The position numbers were made by a program, and so were the translations under genes. The notes beneath the pieces were generated by a model. That model saw only the letters and a list, made by a program, of their open reading frames with translations, did not search any database and was not told where the DNA came from. DNA of 64,000 nucleotides, from positions 1 through 64,000 of the forward strand of contig NZ_JBDXXH010000004.1 of the NCBI RefSeq assembly GCF_040373385.1, written 5' to 3'. Source of the DNA: Nitratidesulfovibrio sp. (lineage in GTDB: Bacteria > Desulfobacterota > Desulfovibrionia > Desulfovibrionales > Desulfovibrionaceae). This document shows, in pieces, positions 53,816 to 62,844 of this stretch (within the stretch, counting starts at the first letter, position 1; the number at the start of each line of letters is the position of its first letter).

Positions 53816-56440
53816 ATGCCCCAGTTGCAATCGTTGCTGCGCCGCCTGCCGGAGTTCCGCGAATCGCGCATGAGCGCCGCGGGGCTTGCCCTGTGGCTGA
53901 ACTGGCAGGGCGACATCAATCCCGCCGTGCCGCAGACCTTGCAGGACTACGGCGGCATGACCATTTCCGTCGAGCGCGACCAGTCGCTGTGGTTCTTCTT
54001 CTCGGCGGACGTGTTCCTGGCGCTGGCGCGGCTGGAAATATGGGGCAAGTTCAACCCGTTGCCCGTGGCCGGGCAGGTGCTGCCCGCACGCCTGCTGCTG
54101 GGCATCAAGCGCGAGATTTCCCTGTCGCTGGAAAACGTGCTGACCACGCAGGAACTCATCGCCCCGCAGGAATTCCAGGTGTGGGTGCACCCCCGCGCCC
54201 GCGAGATGGGCACCGGCGTGCCGGGCCTGTCCTTCGAGAAGGCGGCGGCCCTGCGCGGCATGGTGCCCGCCGAATGGACCATGCTGCGGGCCGATTCGCG
54301 CCTGCCGTACCAGTCCACCACCGGATGGTACTCGGTGCTGCGCCCCCTGGGCAACCCCCTGGACAAGGGATTTCAGGCGGGCTGGCGCGCCATGTTCGGC
54401 GAGATCGAGGAAATCCTCAAGCGCCACAAGTTCAAGTACATCCTGCACGAATCCTTTCTCATCTTTCCGCTGGAGAACCTGCGCCTGTACCGGCAGTGGT
54501 GCCGCGACCTCTTGCAGCGCGTGCGCGAGGTGAAGGAACAGCGCCCCGACAGCTACTGGCCGTGCGTCAGCGCCATCGTGGACCGCAGGGGGCTGAACTT
54601 CAACAACGAGCTGCCTCGCAAGGTCGCCCTGGACTGGGACCAACTGGTGCCCGACTACCCGCACACCAGCTTTCGCAACGCCTACCTGCTGGGCGAGGGC
54701 TTCACCATCCACGAGGTGCGTTTTTCGGTCGAGCACAGCAGCATGGACGACTGGTGCAACGTGGGCCTTGCCGACGACGGGCAGGAGGCGGGCGCGCTGC
54801 CGGTGGTGGTTTCCACCCGCGCGGTGGCGGGCAACAACCCGTGCTGCTTCTACTGCGGCATGCGCAACCACGAGGTCACGGCCTGCCCCACCCGCAAGCT
54901 GGAGACGCTGACCCCCAGCGTGTGGCGCGACGTGGCCCTGCTGGACTTCGACACCCTGAATCAGGGCTTCCAGATTATAGACGCGCAACTGGCCGGTGAC
55001 ATTGGCGAAGGGGTTGCCGTGCTGCTGGCCTCGGAAGGGGCGGAAGGCATCATGACCCGCGCCATGTTCGACATCGGCGGCGCCGCGCAGCACCGCATGG
55101 TGCGCCGCATGTGGCTGGCACGGGGCAAGGACTACCCCAAGGGCCTCGACGAGATGGCCCCCAAGGACGACAACCCGGTGTGGGGCGTGCTGGAGTCGAT
55201 CCGCCATGGCGAGCCCATGGCGCTGGAGCGCGAACTGGCCCAGATCCAGATCAAGAACCCGCGCGACTACCGCAACCGCACCATGCTGGGCTACGTGGCC
55301 TTGGAACGTGGCGACCTGTTGCGCGCCGCCTCATTGTGGAAGGAAGCGGAAACCCTGGCTCCCACGGCGTTGCAGCAGGGGTGGCACATCTTTCTCCAGG
55401 CGCGCCTGCACGAGGTGCAGGGCAAGTACCAGCCTGCCACCCAGCTCTACCGGCAGGTGGTGCGGATGTGCCCCCAGTGGACCGATGCCGAGTACCGCCA
55501 GGCGGTGTGCCATGTGAAGATGGGCTTCGTGGAGCAGGCCACGGCGCAGTTGCTGGCCCTGATCGCCCAGGATCCCAACGTGTTCAACCGGGTGCTGCTG
55601 GACCCGGAACTGGAGCGCGGTCACCTGCACCTGCTTACGGCGCTGCATGTGCCGTGGAGCGAGGCCGAGAACCGCGTGGAAGAAGAGAAGCAGGGGCTGG
55701 CGCGTCTGCGGGCGGAACTGGGCACGTGGTTCAGCGAGGAACATCCCTTTACCGTGCAGACCGACATGCGCGTGGCCAATCTGGTGCGCATGGCCGAAAT
55801 ACGCAACTTCGTGCCGTACCAGACGGTAATCAATGGCCGCTCGCAACTGGAAAAGGACATGCAGCTGCGTATCGGGCGCGAGGCCAAGGACCTGAAGACC
55901 CTGTTCAACGGGTTCATGACCCGGCTGATGCACATCCGCGACGAGGCGGCCTGGTTCCCGTTCCCGCGCATTCTGGTGGAGTTCAACAAGAACTACAACC
56001 TGTGCGCCGCCAGCCTGAACTGGGCGCTGAAGACGAATTTGCAGGTGGCGGAAACCTTCAAGCGCGCCCATGCCGTGGCCGAGGCCGAGGAGGAACGGCT
56101 GAAGGACCTGGAATCGCGCCTGAAGTTCCTGCGGATGGTGCGCGATTCCACACTGTTCATGCTGCTGTTTTGGCGCAGCTTCCTGTGGATGGAGATCGTC
56201 GGGCTGCTGCTGATCCTGGTGGCGGCGCCGCTTGCCCTGTTCTACGGCGAACGCGCCGGGTCCACATGGGCCACGGGCCTTATCAGCACCCAGAAATGGC
56301 AGTTGCAGAAGGGGCTGATCCTCATCCTGTCCGTGGTGGCCCTGGGCCTTGCCGCGCTGCGCACCACCCTGGTCTTCGAAAAGAAGAAGGATAAGTTGTT
56401 CAGCGAGGCTCGCGAAAAGCGCACGAAGAAAAAGAAGTAG
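53816..56440 (+). CDS. Large TPR membrane protein with a CCHC zinc knuckle
   Basis: An 874-residue protein not known by function. The N-terminal ~340 residues are a cytoplasmic domain of unknown fold (with PilZ-like spacing in parts). A CCHC zinc knuckle then follows exactly as C344-x2-C347-x4-H352-x4-C357 in CFYCGMRNHEVTAC. TPR-type helical repeats follow (about 470-600; GYVALERGDLLRAASLWKEAETLAP), then a coiled region (AHAVAEAEEERLKDLESRLKFL) and two TM helices near 782-808 and 825-845. Very basic C-terminus. ATG at 53816 with AGAGG. Ends at a terminator. Confidence 0.68.
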   Translation: MPQLQSLLRRLPEFRESRMSAAGLALWLNWQGDINPAVPQTLQDYGGMTISVERDQSLWFFFSADVFLALARLEIWGKFNPLPVAGQVLPARLLLGIKREISLSLENVLTTQELIAPQEFQVWVHPRAREMGTGVPGLSFEKAAALRGMVPAEWTMLRADSRLPYQSTTGWYSVLRPLGNPLDKGFQAGWRAMFGEIEEILKRHKFKYILHESFLIFPLENLRLYRQWCRDLLQRVREVKEQRPDSYWPCVSAIVDRRGLNFNNELPRKVALDWDQLVPDYPHTSFRNAYLLGEGFTIHEVRFSVEHSSMDDWCNVGLADDGQEAGALPVVVSTRAVAGNNPCCFYCGMRNHEVTACPTRKLETLTPSVWRDVALLDFDTLNQGFQIIDAQLAGDIGEGVAVLLASEGAEGIMTRAMFDIGGAAQHRMVRRMWLARGKDYPKGLDEMAPKDDNPVWGVLESIRHGEPMALERELAQIQIKNPRDYRNRTMLGYVALERGDLLRAASLWKEAETLAPTALQQGWHIFLQARLHEVQGKYQPATQLYRQVVRMCPQWTDAEYRQAVCHVKMGFVEQATAQLLALIAQDPNVFNRVLLDPELERGHLHLLTALHVPWSEAENRVEEEKQGLARLRAELGTWFSEEHPFTVQTDMRVANLVRMAEIRNFVPYQTVINGRSQLEKDMQLRIGREAKDLKTLFNGFMTRLMHIRDEAAWFPFPRILVEFNKNYNLCAASLNWALKTNLQVAETFKRAHAVAEAEEERLKDLESRLKFLRMVRDSTLFMLLFWRSFLWMEIVGLLLILVAAPLALFYGERAGSTWATGLISTQKWQLQKGLILILSVVALGLAALRTTLVFEKKKDKLFSEAREKRTKKKK

Positions 56441-56508
56441 GGCGTCGTGGCGACTTGCCTGCCGCGTCCGGCGCGACGGCCAGACACGATGTGTTCGGGA
56501 TACGAGGA

Positions 56509-56548
56509 AACCCCCGCGCGACGGTTGTTGCGCGGGGGTTTTGCTTTC
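56509..56548 (+). terminator. Terminator after the TPR/zinc-knuckle gene
   Basis: AACCCCCGCGC/GCGCGGGGGTT stem around a 10-nt loop, followed by TTTGCTTTC. Lies between convergent genes (tex on the other side). Confidence 0.8.
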
Positions 56549-56625
56549 AGTCCGTGCTTCCCGTCTGTGCTTCCGCCGGTCTGGCCTCCTTGTCGGCCTG
56601 GTCGATGGCGGCGCGCCGCAGCGGG

Positions 56626-58860
56626 CTACTGCTGGTCCACGCCCTTCATGGCCAGGCTCACCCGGCCGCGCGCCCGGTCCACCTCCAGCACCCGCACCTG
56701 CACGGTGCGGCCAGGGGCCACCACCTCCGACGGGTCGCGCACGAAGCGGTCGGACAGCTGGCTGACGTGCACCAGGCCGTCGCGGTGCACCCCGATGTCC
56801 ACGAACGCCCCGAAGGCCGTGACGTTGGTGACGATGCCCGGCAGCACCATGCCCGGTTCCAGGTCGTCGGGCGAATGCACCCCCTCCGCGAAGCGGAACG
56901 GGGTGAAGGACGGGCGGGGGTCGCGCCCCGGCCTGGCCAGTTCTGCCAAAATGTCACCAAGCGTGGGCAGCCCCACCCCCTCGGAAACATACTGCTCGGG
57001 TCGGATGCGCCCGCGCAGGTCGTCGCGGCGCAGCAGGTCGGCCAGGGCGCAGCCAAGGTCCGCCGCCATGCGGGCCACCAGGGTGTAGCGTTCCGGGTGC
57101 ACCGCGCTGGCATCCAGCGGGTTGTCGCCGCGCACCCGCAGAAAGCCTGCTGCCTGCTCGAAGGCCTTGGGGCCAAGGCGCGGCACCTTCAGCAGGTCCT
57201 TGCGGCTGCGAAAGGGGCCGTTCTCCGCCCGGTGGAGCACGATGTTGCGGGCCAGCACCGGGCCGATGCCGGAAACATGGGCCAGCAGTTCCGGGCTTGC
57301 GGTGTTGGCGTCCACGCCCACGGCGTTGACGCACGAGGCCACCACCTCGTCCAGGGCGCGGCGCAGGGCGGCCTGGTCCACGTCGTGCTGGTACTGGCCC
57401 ACGCCCAGCGAGCGCGGGTCGATCTTGACCAGCTCGGCCAGCGGGTCCATGAGGCGCCGCCCGATGGAAACGGCCCCGCGCACGGTCAGGTCATGGTCGG
57501 GAAATTCGCGGCGGGCCACGTCGGACGCGGAGTACACCGAGGCCCCGGTTTCGTTCACCAGCACCACGTCCACCCCTGCGGGCAGGCCCGCCCCCCGCAC
57601 GAAGGCCTCCGTCTCGCGTCCGGCGGTGCCGTTGCCCACGGACACCACCTCGATGCCGTATTTCGCGCAGCAGTCGCGCAGGGTGCGCGCGGCGCGTTCC
57701 GCCCCGGCGTCGCCGGTCAGCGGATGAATGACCTCGTGGTGCAGCAGGGTACCCTGCGCATCCAGGCAGACCAGCTTGGACCCGGTGCGCCAGCCGGGGT
57801 CCAGCGCCAGCATCCGGCGACCGCCCAGGGGCGGGGCCATGATCAGTTCCCGCAGGTTGGCGGCGAATACCCCGATGGCCTGGGCCTCCGCCCGCTCGCG
57901 CAGGGCCGTGCGCAGTTCGTTTTCCAGCGAGGGGGCCAGCAGCCGCTTCCAGGCGTCGGCAAGGGCCGCATCCACCTGCCCGGCGGCTGTTTCGGGCCGT
58001 GGGGCGGGGCCGTTGGCGGCGATGCCCGCCCGGCGGTGCAGGATGTCCAGCGCGTCGGCGTCGTCGGGGCGCACGGCCACGGACAGGAAGCCTTCGCGCT
58101 CGCCGCGCAGCATGGCCAGCAGCCGGTGCGAGGGCATGGCGGCGGCGCGTTCCTCGTGGCCGAACCAGTCGGCGTAGGTGGCGCCTTCCGCCTCCTTGCC
58201 GGGCACGGCCTTGGCGCGCAGCACGGCGCGGCGTACGAACAGGTCGCGCAACGTACCGCGCAGGGGGGCCGATTCCGCGTAATTTTCGGCCAGGATGTCG
58301 CGGGCACCGGCCAGGGCGGCCTGCACGTCGGGCACGGCCAGTTCCGGGTCGGTGTCTTTCGGCGTGACATGGGGCGCGGCCAGCGCAAGGGCGTCCGCCG
58401 TGGGCCGCGCGGTGCGCAAGGCCTCCGCCAGCGGGGCCAGTCCGCGCCGCCGGGCCTTTTCCGCGCGGGTAATGCGCTTTGGCCGGTAGGGCAGGTACAC
58501 GTCCTCCAGCGCGGCAAGGGTGGCGGCCCCGGCCACGGCCCCGGCAAGTTGCGGGGTGAGCAGCCCGCGCTCCTCCAATGATGCCAGCACGGTCGCCCGT
58601 CGTTTATCCAGTTCGCGCGCCTTTTCAAGGGCATCGCGCACGGCGGACACTTGTACTTCGTCCAGGCTGCCGGTGGCTTCCTTGCGGTAGCGGGCGATGA
58701 ACGGAATGGTGGCCCCTTCGTCCAGCAGGGCCATGACGGCGGATACGCCGGACACCGGCAGGGACAGCGCGACGGCCAGGACTGCCGGGGCGGCGGAGAT
58801 CGGCGCGGCTGCGGGAATGGCGGCGGGGGTGGGGCTGTTGGCCTGAAGTTCTGGCGTCAC
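56626..58860 (-). CDS. tex: Tex-family RNA-binding transcription accessory protein
   Basis: A 744-residue Tex protein. N-terminal helical region (VIPFIARYRKEATGSLDEVQVSAVRDAL), a YqgF/RuvC-like nuclease fold (LALDPGWRTGSKLVCLDAQG), a helix-hairpin-helix pair (DANTASPELLAHVSGIGPVLARNIV; PRLGPKAFEQAAGFLRV), and a C-terminal S1 RNA-binding domain (GMVLPGIVTNVTAFGAFVDIGVHRDGLVHVSQLSDRFV). Acts with RNA polymerase or RNA turnover. GTG start at 58860 (MTPELQ); AGGA upstream. Alone. Confidence 0.94.
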   Translation of the reverse strand: MTPELQANSPTPAAIPAAAPISAAPAVLAVALSLPVSGVSAVMALLDEGATIPFIARYRKEATGSLDEVQVSAVRDALEKARELDKRRATVLASLEERGLLTPQLAGAVAGAATLAALEDVYLPYRPKRITRAEKARRRGLAPLAEALRTARPTADALALAAPHVTPKDTDPELAVPDVQAALAGARDILAENYAESAPLRGTLRDLFVRRAVLRAKAVPGKEAEGATYADWFGHEERAAAMPSHRLLAMLRGEREGFLSVAVRPDDADALDILHRRAGIAANGPAPRPETAAGQVDAALADAWKRLLAPSLENELRTALRERAEAQAIGVFAANLRELIMAPPLGGRRMLALDPGWRTGSKLVCLDAQGTLLHHEVIHPLTGDAGAERAARTLRDCCAKYGIEVVSVGNGTAGRETEAFVRGAGLPAGVDVVLVNETGASVYSASDVARREFPDHDLTVRGAVSIGRRLMDPLAELVKIDPRSLGVGQYQHDVDQAALRRALDEVVASCVNAVGVDANTASPELLAHVSGIGPVLARNIVLHRAENGPFRSRKDLLKVPRLGPKAFEQAAGFLRVRGDNPLDASAVHPERYTLVARMAADLGCALADLLRRDDLRGRIRPEQYVSEGVGLPTLGDILAELARPGRDPRPSFTPFRFAEGVHSPDDLEPGMVLPGIVTNVTAFGAFVDIGVHRDGLVHVSQLSDRFVRDPSEVVAPGRTVQVRVLEVDRARGRVSLAMKGVDQQ

Positions 58861-58969
58861 GGGATATTCCTGTTGTTGTCCGGTGGCGGACGATGTAAGT
58901 ATGTGATTACGTCAGTGGATTGGTATTCTGCCACAGTCCTGCCATCCGCAACCGAGAAGGAGGCCTGCC

Positions 58970-59206
58970 ATGAGCCATACCGAAGCCGATCTGCCCGCCG
59001 TCATCCACGAGGCGGAGTTCGTCATCCTGGCCGACGGAACCCAGGTGCGCTACGAGGAAAGCGGCGGCGCGCGCGACGTGTTCGTCAACGACGAATGGTC
59101 TGCCCGCTCCACGCTGTTTCCCGGTTCGGACTACTGTCTCGAAACCGGGGGCTGCACCTATCTGCTCACCGCCACCGATGACGGGCTCAAGGTCGAGAAG
59201 CAGTAG
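58970..59206 (+). CDS. Unknown small protein, 78 residues
   Basis: Not recognised. Acidic soluble protein with two cysteines in CLETGGCTYLLT. Alternating strands (EFVILADGTQVRYEESGG, DVFVNDEWSARSTLF) suggest a small beta fold. An AAGGAGG Shine-Dalgarno 8 nt before the ATG makes it a real gene. A stem (GGGGCCGCGC/GCGCGGCCCTT, 59241-59266) follows as likely terminator. Divergent from tex. Confidence 0.68.
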   Translation: MSHTEADLPAVIHEAEFVILADGTQVRYEESGGARDVFVNDEWSARSTLFPGSDYCLETGGCTYLLTATDDGLKVEKQ

Positions 59207-59355
59207 CCAGTCCGGAGCCCGGCGTGCGGCCGGAAAATTGCGGGGCCGCGCATGTGCGCGGCCCTTGGCGTTCGCGGTGCCGGATCATGCGGCGTTTGGC
59301 GCTGCCGTTCTGCAGGCACGGGCTTTGGCGGCTGCGTGCTGCCGGGACTGCCCTG

Positions 59356-59829
59356 TCAGTTGATCGGCCCCTGCCCGCGCGCGGTAAGCCGGGCACGCAG
59401 ATACGCGCCCAGCAGCGCGCCCGAGTCGTCCGGGCCATTCTCGCCGCCCTGCGTGATGCCAAGGGCGTGCAGGTCTTCCGCCACCTGGCGCTCCATCTTT
59501 TCCGACTCCATGAACATCACGTAGACCAGGGCGATGGTGGCGTCGTTCTCTTCGCTGCCGTCGCACAGGGCCGCCACGTGTTCGTGGGGCACGGTTTCCT
59601 GCAGGCGGTCCACGAACAGGGAGGCCCACTTGCCGTACAGCGATTCGGGCAGTTGGGGCACCATGGCCGACAACGCCCGCGCACCCCGTTCGTCCATGTC
59701 GGGCAGGGTCACGGCCAGAAAGTCTTCCAGGGCCTCGGTGCGGCGCCCGGCGTCGCGCGACAGGTGGCGCAGCACCGTGGCGACAAGGTGGGCGCGGGTT
59801 TCGTCGGGGGTGAGAGGGGATGCGGACAT
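59356..59829 (-). CDS. Unknown helical protein, 157 residues
   Basis: Not recognised. All-helical, acidic cytoplasmic protein. Conserved-looking stretches are AHLVATVLRHLSRDAGRRTEALEDFLAVTLPDMDERGARALSAMVP and EENDATIALVYVMFMESEKMERQVAEDLHALGI. ATG at 59829 has AGGAG 9 nt upstream; an earlier in-frame ATG at 59892 adds residues without family look. No neighbours suggest its role. Confidence 0.65.
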   Translation of the reverse strand: MSASPLTPDETRAHLVATVLRHLSRDAGRRTEALEDFLAVTLPDMDERGARALSAMVPQLPESLYGKWASLFVDRLQETVPHEHVAALCDGSEENDATIALVYVMFMESEKMERQVAEDLHALGITQGGENGPDDSGALLGAYLRARLTARGQGPIN

Positions 59830-60029
59830 GCGGGCTGCTCCTGCGGCGGGGTGGTATCCGTCCGATGCTCCGCGCGGCAGCGTGCGGGGCATGACAAGGT
59901 GCGCAGCCTAGCTCAGGCAGAGCCGCCGCGCAAGGTTGGCGGGCCGTTTCGGACTGCCACTGCCCGTTCCTGATGGGCGCCGGGAGCGGCTGGCTGGCAC
60001 GTGCGGGCAACAGGGAGGGCCTTGGAACG

Positions 60030-60064
60030 ACAATGCGGTTTCGCGTGGGCGAAACCGCATTGTC
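60030..60064. terminator. Bidirectional terminator downstream of tpx
   Basis: ACAATGCGGTTTCGC paired with GCGAAACCGCATTGT (one 4-5 nt loop). Perfect 15-bp stem followed by CATTTTCG on plus. It lies downstream of tpx (minus). Confidence 0.75.
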
Positions 60065-60181
60065 ATTTTCGTAAAACAGCCGGTGTCGGCGGTGTCGGCG
60101 TCGTTCCGGCGCCCATTTCAGGGGGGCCGTGCGGCAGGTGCCGACCGGGCCGGACCATCTGCGGGTTTTCCGCTGCCGTCG

Positions 60182-60694
60182 TTACAGGACTGCCCGCACG
60201 GCGGCCAGGGCGGCCTCGTAGTTGGGTTCGTGGCTCACTTCGGGCACGATTTCGGTGTAGGTGACCGTGCCGGACCGGTCCACCACGAAGATGGCGCGGG
60301 TCAGCAGGCGCAATTCCTTGATCACCACGCCGTAGGCGTTGCCGAAGGCAAGGTCGCGGTGGTCGGACAGGGTTTCCAGCGCGTCCACCCCGGCGGCGCC
60401 GCACCAGCGGGCCTGGGCGAAGGGCAGGTCGCAGCTGATGGTCAGGATGCGCACGTCCGCGCCAAGGCGGGTGGCTTCCTGGTTGAAGCGCCGGGTTTCC
60501 ATGTCGCACACGCCGGTATCCAGCGAGGGCACGGCGGAGATGAGCAGAACCTTGCCCGCGTAATCGGCCAGGGTGCGCGGGGACAGGTCGTTGGCCAGGG
60601 CGGAGAAGCCGGGGGCCTTGTCGCCCTTGGCCACCGGGGTGCCGCCGAGGGTGAGGGGCGTGCCCCTGAAGGTGATGATGCCGGTACGGTCCAT
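60182..60694 (-). CDS. tpx: Thiol peroxidase
   Basis: Atypical 2-Cys peroxiredoxin, 170 residues. Peroxidatic Cys in SAVPSLDTGVCDMETRRFN and resolving Cys in LTISCDLPFAQARWCGAAG, as in E. coli Tpx. Reduces hydroperoxides via thioredoxin. ATG at 60694 has AGGAGG. Oxidative defence in an anaerobe. Monocistronic. Confidence 0.95.
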   Translation of the reverse strand: MDRTGIITFRGTPLTLGGTPVAKGDKAPGFSALANDLSPRTLADYAGKVLLISAVPSLDTGVCDMETRRFNQEATRLGADVRILTISCDLPFAQARWCGAAGVDALETLSDHRDLAFGNAYGVVIKELRLLTRAIFVVDRSGTVTYTEIVPEVSHEPNYEAALAAVRAVL

Positions 60695-61028
60695 GGGTAT
60701 CCGCCTCCTGCGGAAGGGGGTTCAAAGGGTCCGCCTCGTGTGGGAACGAGGAGCCCTGGCGGGGCCCGCGCCCCGGTGGGGGGCGCGTCGGTTCCGTGTC
60801 CTGGTCGCCTGCGGCAGGCGGTGGGCACGGTGGTTCGACAAGCCATACCACAATGGCGCAGGCATGCAAACCGGAGCGGCGTACTTTTTCCGGAGCTTGC
60901 TGCAAAAGTGTCGGTTTTTACAAAATAGGTATTGAGTCGCCTTGCTGTGTTACCAAAATGGAAAAAATGAATGTTGCCTGGTTTGCGCAATGGGGCGAAT
61001 TCATTGGAACCGACCATTTTGTAGCAAA
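60695..61028. other. Spacer upstream of the amtB promoter
   Basis: About 330 bases with no gene that can be defended. Base composition drops to AT-rich between 60885 and 60975. It probably contains NtrC-type enhancer sites, but no matching inverted repeat could be assigned with confidence. Confidence 0.4.
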
Positions 61029-61044
61029 TGGCACGCTCCTTGCC
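61029..61044 (+). promoter_or_regulatory. Sigma-54 promoter of amtB-glnK-glnD
   Basis: TGGCACG-CTCC-TTGCC matches the -24/-12 consensus TGGCACG-N4-TTGCW almost perfectly. It lies about 80 nt before the amtB start. Sigma-54 control by an NtrC-type activator is the usual mode for amtB and glnK. Confidence 0.85.
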
Positions 61045-61124
61045 TTTACCATGGCATCGTTCGGGTTTGCCCCTGTCCGTTCGGTCCGGCAGGGGATGTA
61101 CGTCAACATTTCGAGGAGGTTCAC

Positions 61125-62333
61125 ATGAACGCGGCGGATACCGCCTTCATCCTGGTCTGCTCCGCTCTGGTCATGTTCATGACCCCGGGGCTTGCCCTGT
61201 TCTACGGGGGGCTCGTGCGTGCGCGCAACGTGCTGTCCACCACCATGCACAGCTTCATTCTTGTGGGCGTGGCCAGCATCGTTTGGGCGGTCATCGGCTA
61301 TACGCTGGCGTTCGGCCCCGACATCGGCGGGGTCATCGGCGGGCTTGATTTCGCGTTCCTGAACGGCGTGGGCATGGAGCCCAGCGAAACGGTCACCAAC
61401 ATCCCGCACCTGCTGTTCATGGTGTTCCAGTGCATGTTCGCGGTGATCACCCCGGCCCTCATTTCCGGCGCCTACGCCGAACGCATCCGCTTCCGCGCCA
61501 TGCTGCTGTTCTCGGTGCTGTGGCTGGTGGTGGTGTACGCCCCCATGGCCCACTGGGTGTGGGGTGGCGGCTGGATGTTCGGCATTGGCGCGCTTGACTT
61601 CGCCGGTGGCGCCGTGGTGCACATGAGCTCCGCCGCCGCCGCCCTGGCCGCCGCCCACGTGCTGGGCCGCCGCCACGGTCATGGCCGCGAGCCCTTCGTG
61701 CCGCACAACCTTCCCATGACCGTGCTTGGCGCGGGCATCCTGTGGTTCGGCTGGTTCGGCTTCAACGCGGGCAGCGCCCTGGCCGCCAACGGCCTGGCCG
61801 CCAACGCCTTCGTCACCACCCACCTGTGCGCCGCCGCCGCCTCCATCAGCTGGATGGCCGCCGAATGGCTGCACAGCGGCAAGCCCACCACCCTGGGCGC
61901 CGCCTCCGGCGCCGTGGCCGGCCTTGTGGTCATCACGCCTGCCGCCGGGTTCGTTGCCCCCATGCCCGCCATCATCATGGGCCTCATCGGCGGCGCCCTG
62001 TGCTACGGCGGCGTGCTGATGAAGCATGTCTTCAAGTACGACGACGCCCTGGACGTGGTGGGCGTGCACGGCGTGGGCGGCACCTTCGGCGCCCTGGCTA
62101 CCGGCGTCTTTGCCACCACTGCCGTGAACACCGCCACCGGCCTGCTCTACGGCAACCCCTCGCAGCTCTGGATCCAGTTCATCTCCGTGGTCGCCACCTG
62201 GTTGTTCTGCTACGTGGCCAGCCGCATCCTGTTCCATGTGGTTGACGCCCTCGTCGGCCTGCGCGCGGATACGGAGTCGGAGGTCGCGGGCCTCGACGTC
62301 AGCGAGCACAACGAAGCGGGTTATCAGCTCTAA
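61125..62333 (+). CDS. amtB: Ammonium transporter AmtB
   Basis: Ammonium channel of the Amt/Rh family, 402 residues, with 11 TM helices and no cleaved signal obvious beyond the first helix. Family signatures: DTAFILVCSALVMFMTPGLALFYGGLVR; FAGGAVVHMSSAAAALAAAHVLGRR; GWFGFNAGSALAANGLAANAFVTTHL; DDALDVVGVHGVGGTFGALATGVF. The twin pore histidines are within HMSSA and HGVGG segments. ATG at 61125 with GAGGAGG. Followed by glnK 84 nt later. Confidence 0.97.
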   Translation: MNAADTAFILVCSALVMFMTPGLALFYGGLVRARNVLSTTMHSFILVGVASIVWAVIGYTLAFGPDIGGVIGGLDFAFLNGVGMEPSETVTNIPHLLFMVFQCMFAVITPALISGAYAERIRFRAMLLFSVLWLVVVYAPMAHWVWGGGWMFGIGALDFAGGAVVHMSSAAAALAAAHVLGRRHGHGREPFVPHNLPMTVLGAGILWFGWFGFNAGSALAANGLAANAFVTTHLCAAAASISWMAAEWLHSGKPTTLGAASGAVAGLVVITPAAGFVAPMPAIIMGLIGGALCYGGVLMKHVFKYDDALDVVGVHGVGGTFGALATGVFATTAVNTATGLLYGNPSQLWIQFISVVATWLFCYVASRILFHVVDALVGLRADTESEVAGLDVSEHNEAGYQL

Positions 62334-62756
<423 letters not shown>

Positions 62757-62777
62757 CCGCAACATACCGCAATCCAT

Positions 62778-62811
62778 GGGCGGCGCCTCGGCAGCGATCG
62801 GGGCGCCGCCC
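62778..62811 (+). promoter_or_regulatory. Hairpin between glnK and glnD
   Basis: GGGCGGCGCC/GGCGCCGCCC stem without a T-run, extended by flanking ATG/CAT complement. May be an attenuator or processing site that lowers glnD expression relative to glnK; no further proof in sequence. Confidence 0.4.
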
Positions 62812-62844
62812 GTCCATACCCACCTTCCACCCCCCACACCCTAC

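Noticed and set aside
60796..61128. A possible small gene between tpx and amtB
   Set aside because: The frame crosses the sigma-54 promoter and the amtB leader, with no Shine-Dalgarno and no recognisable domain.
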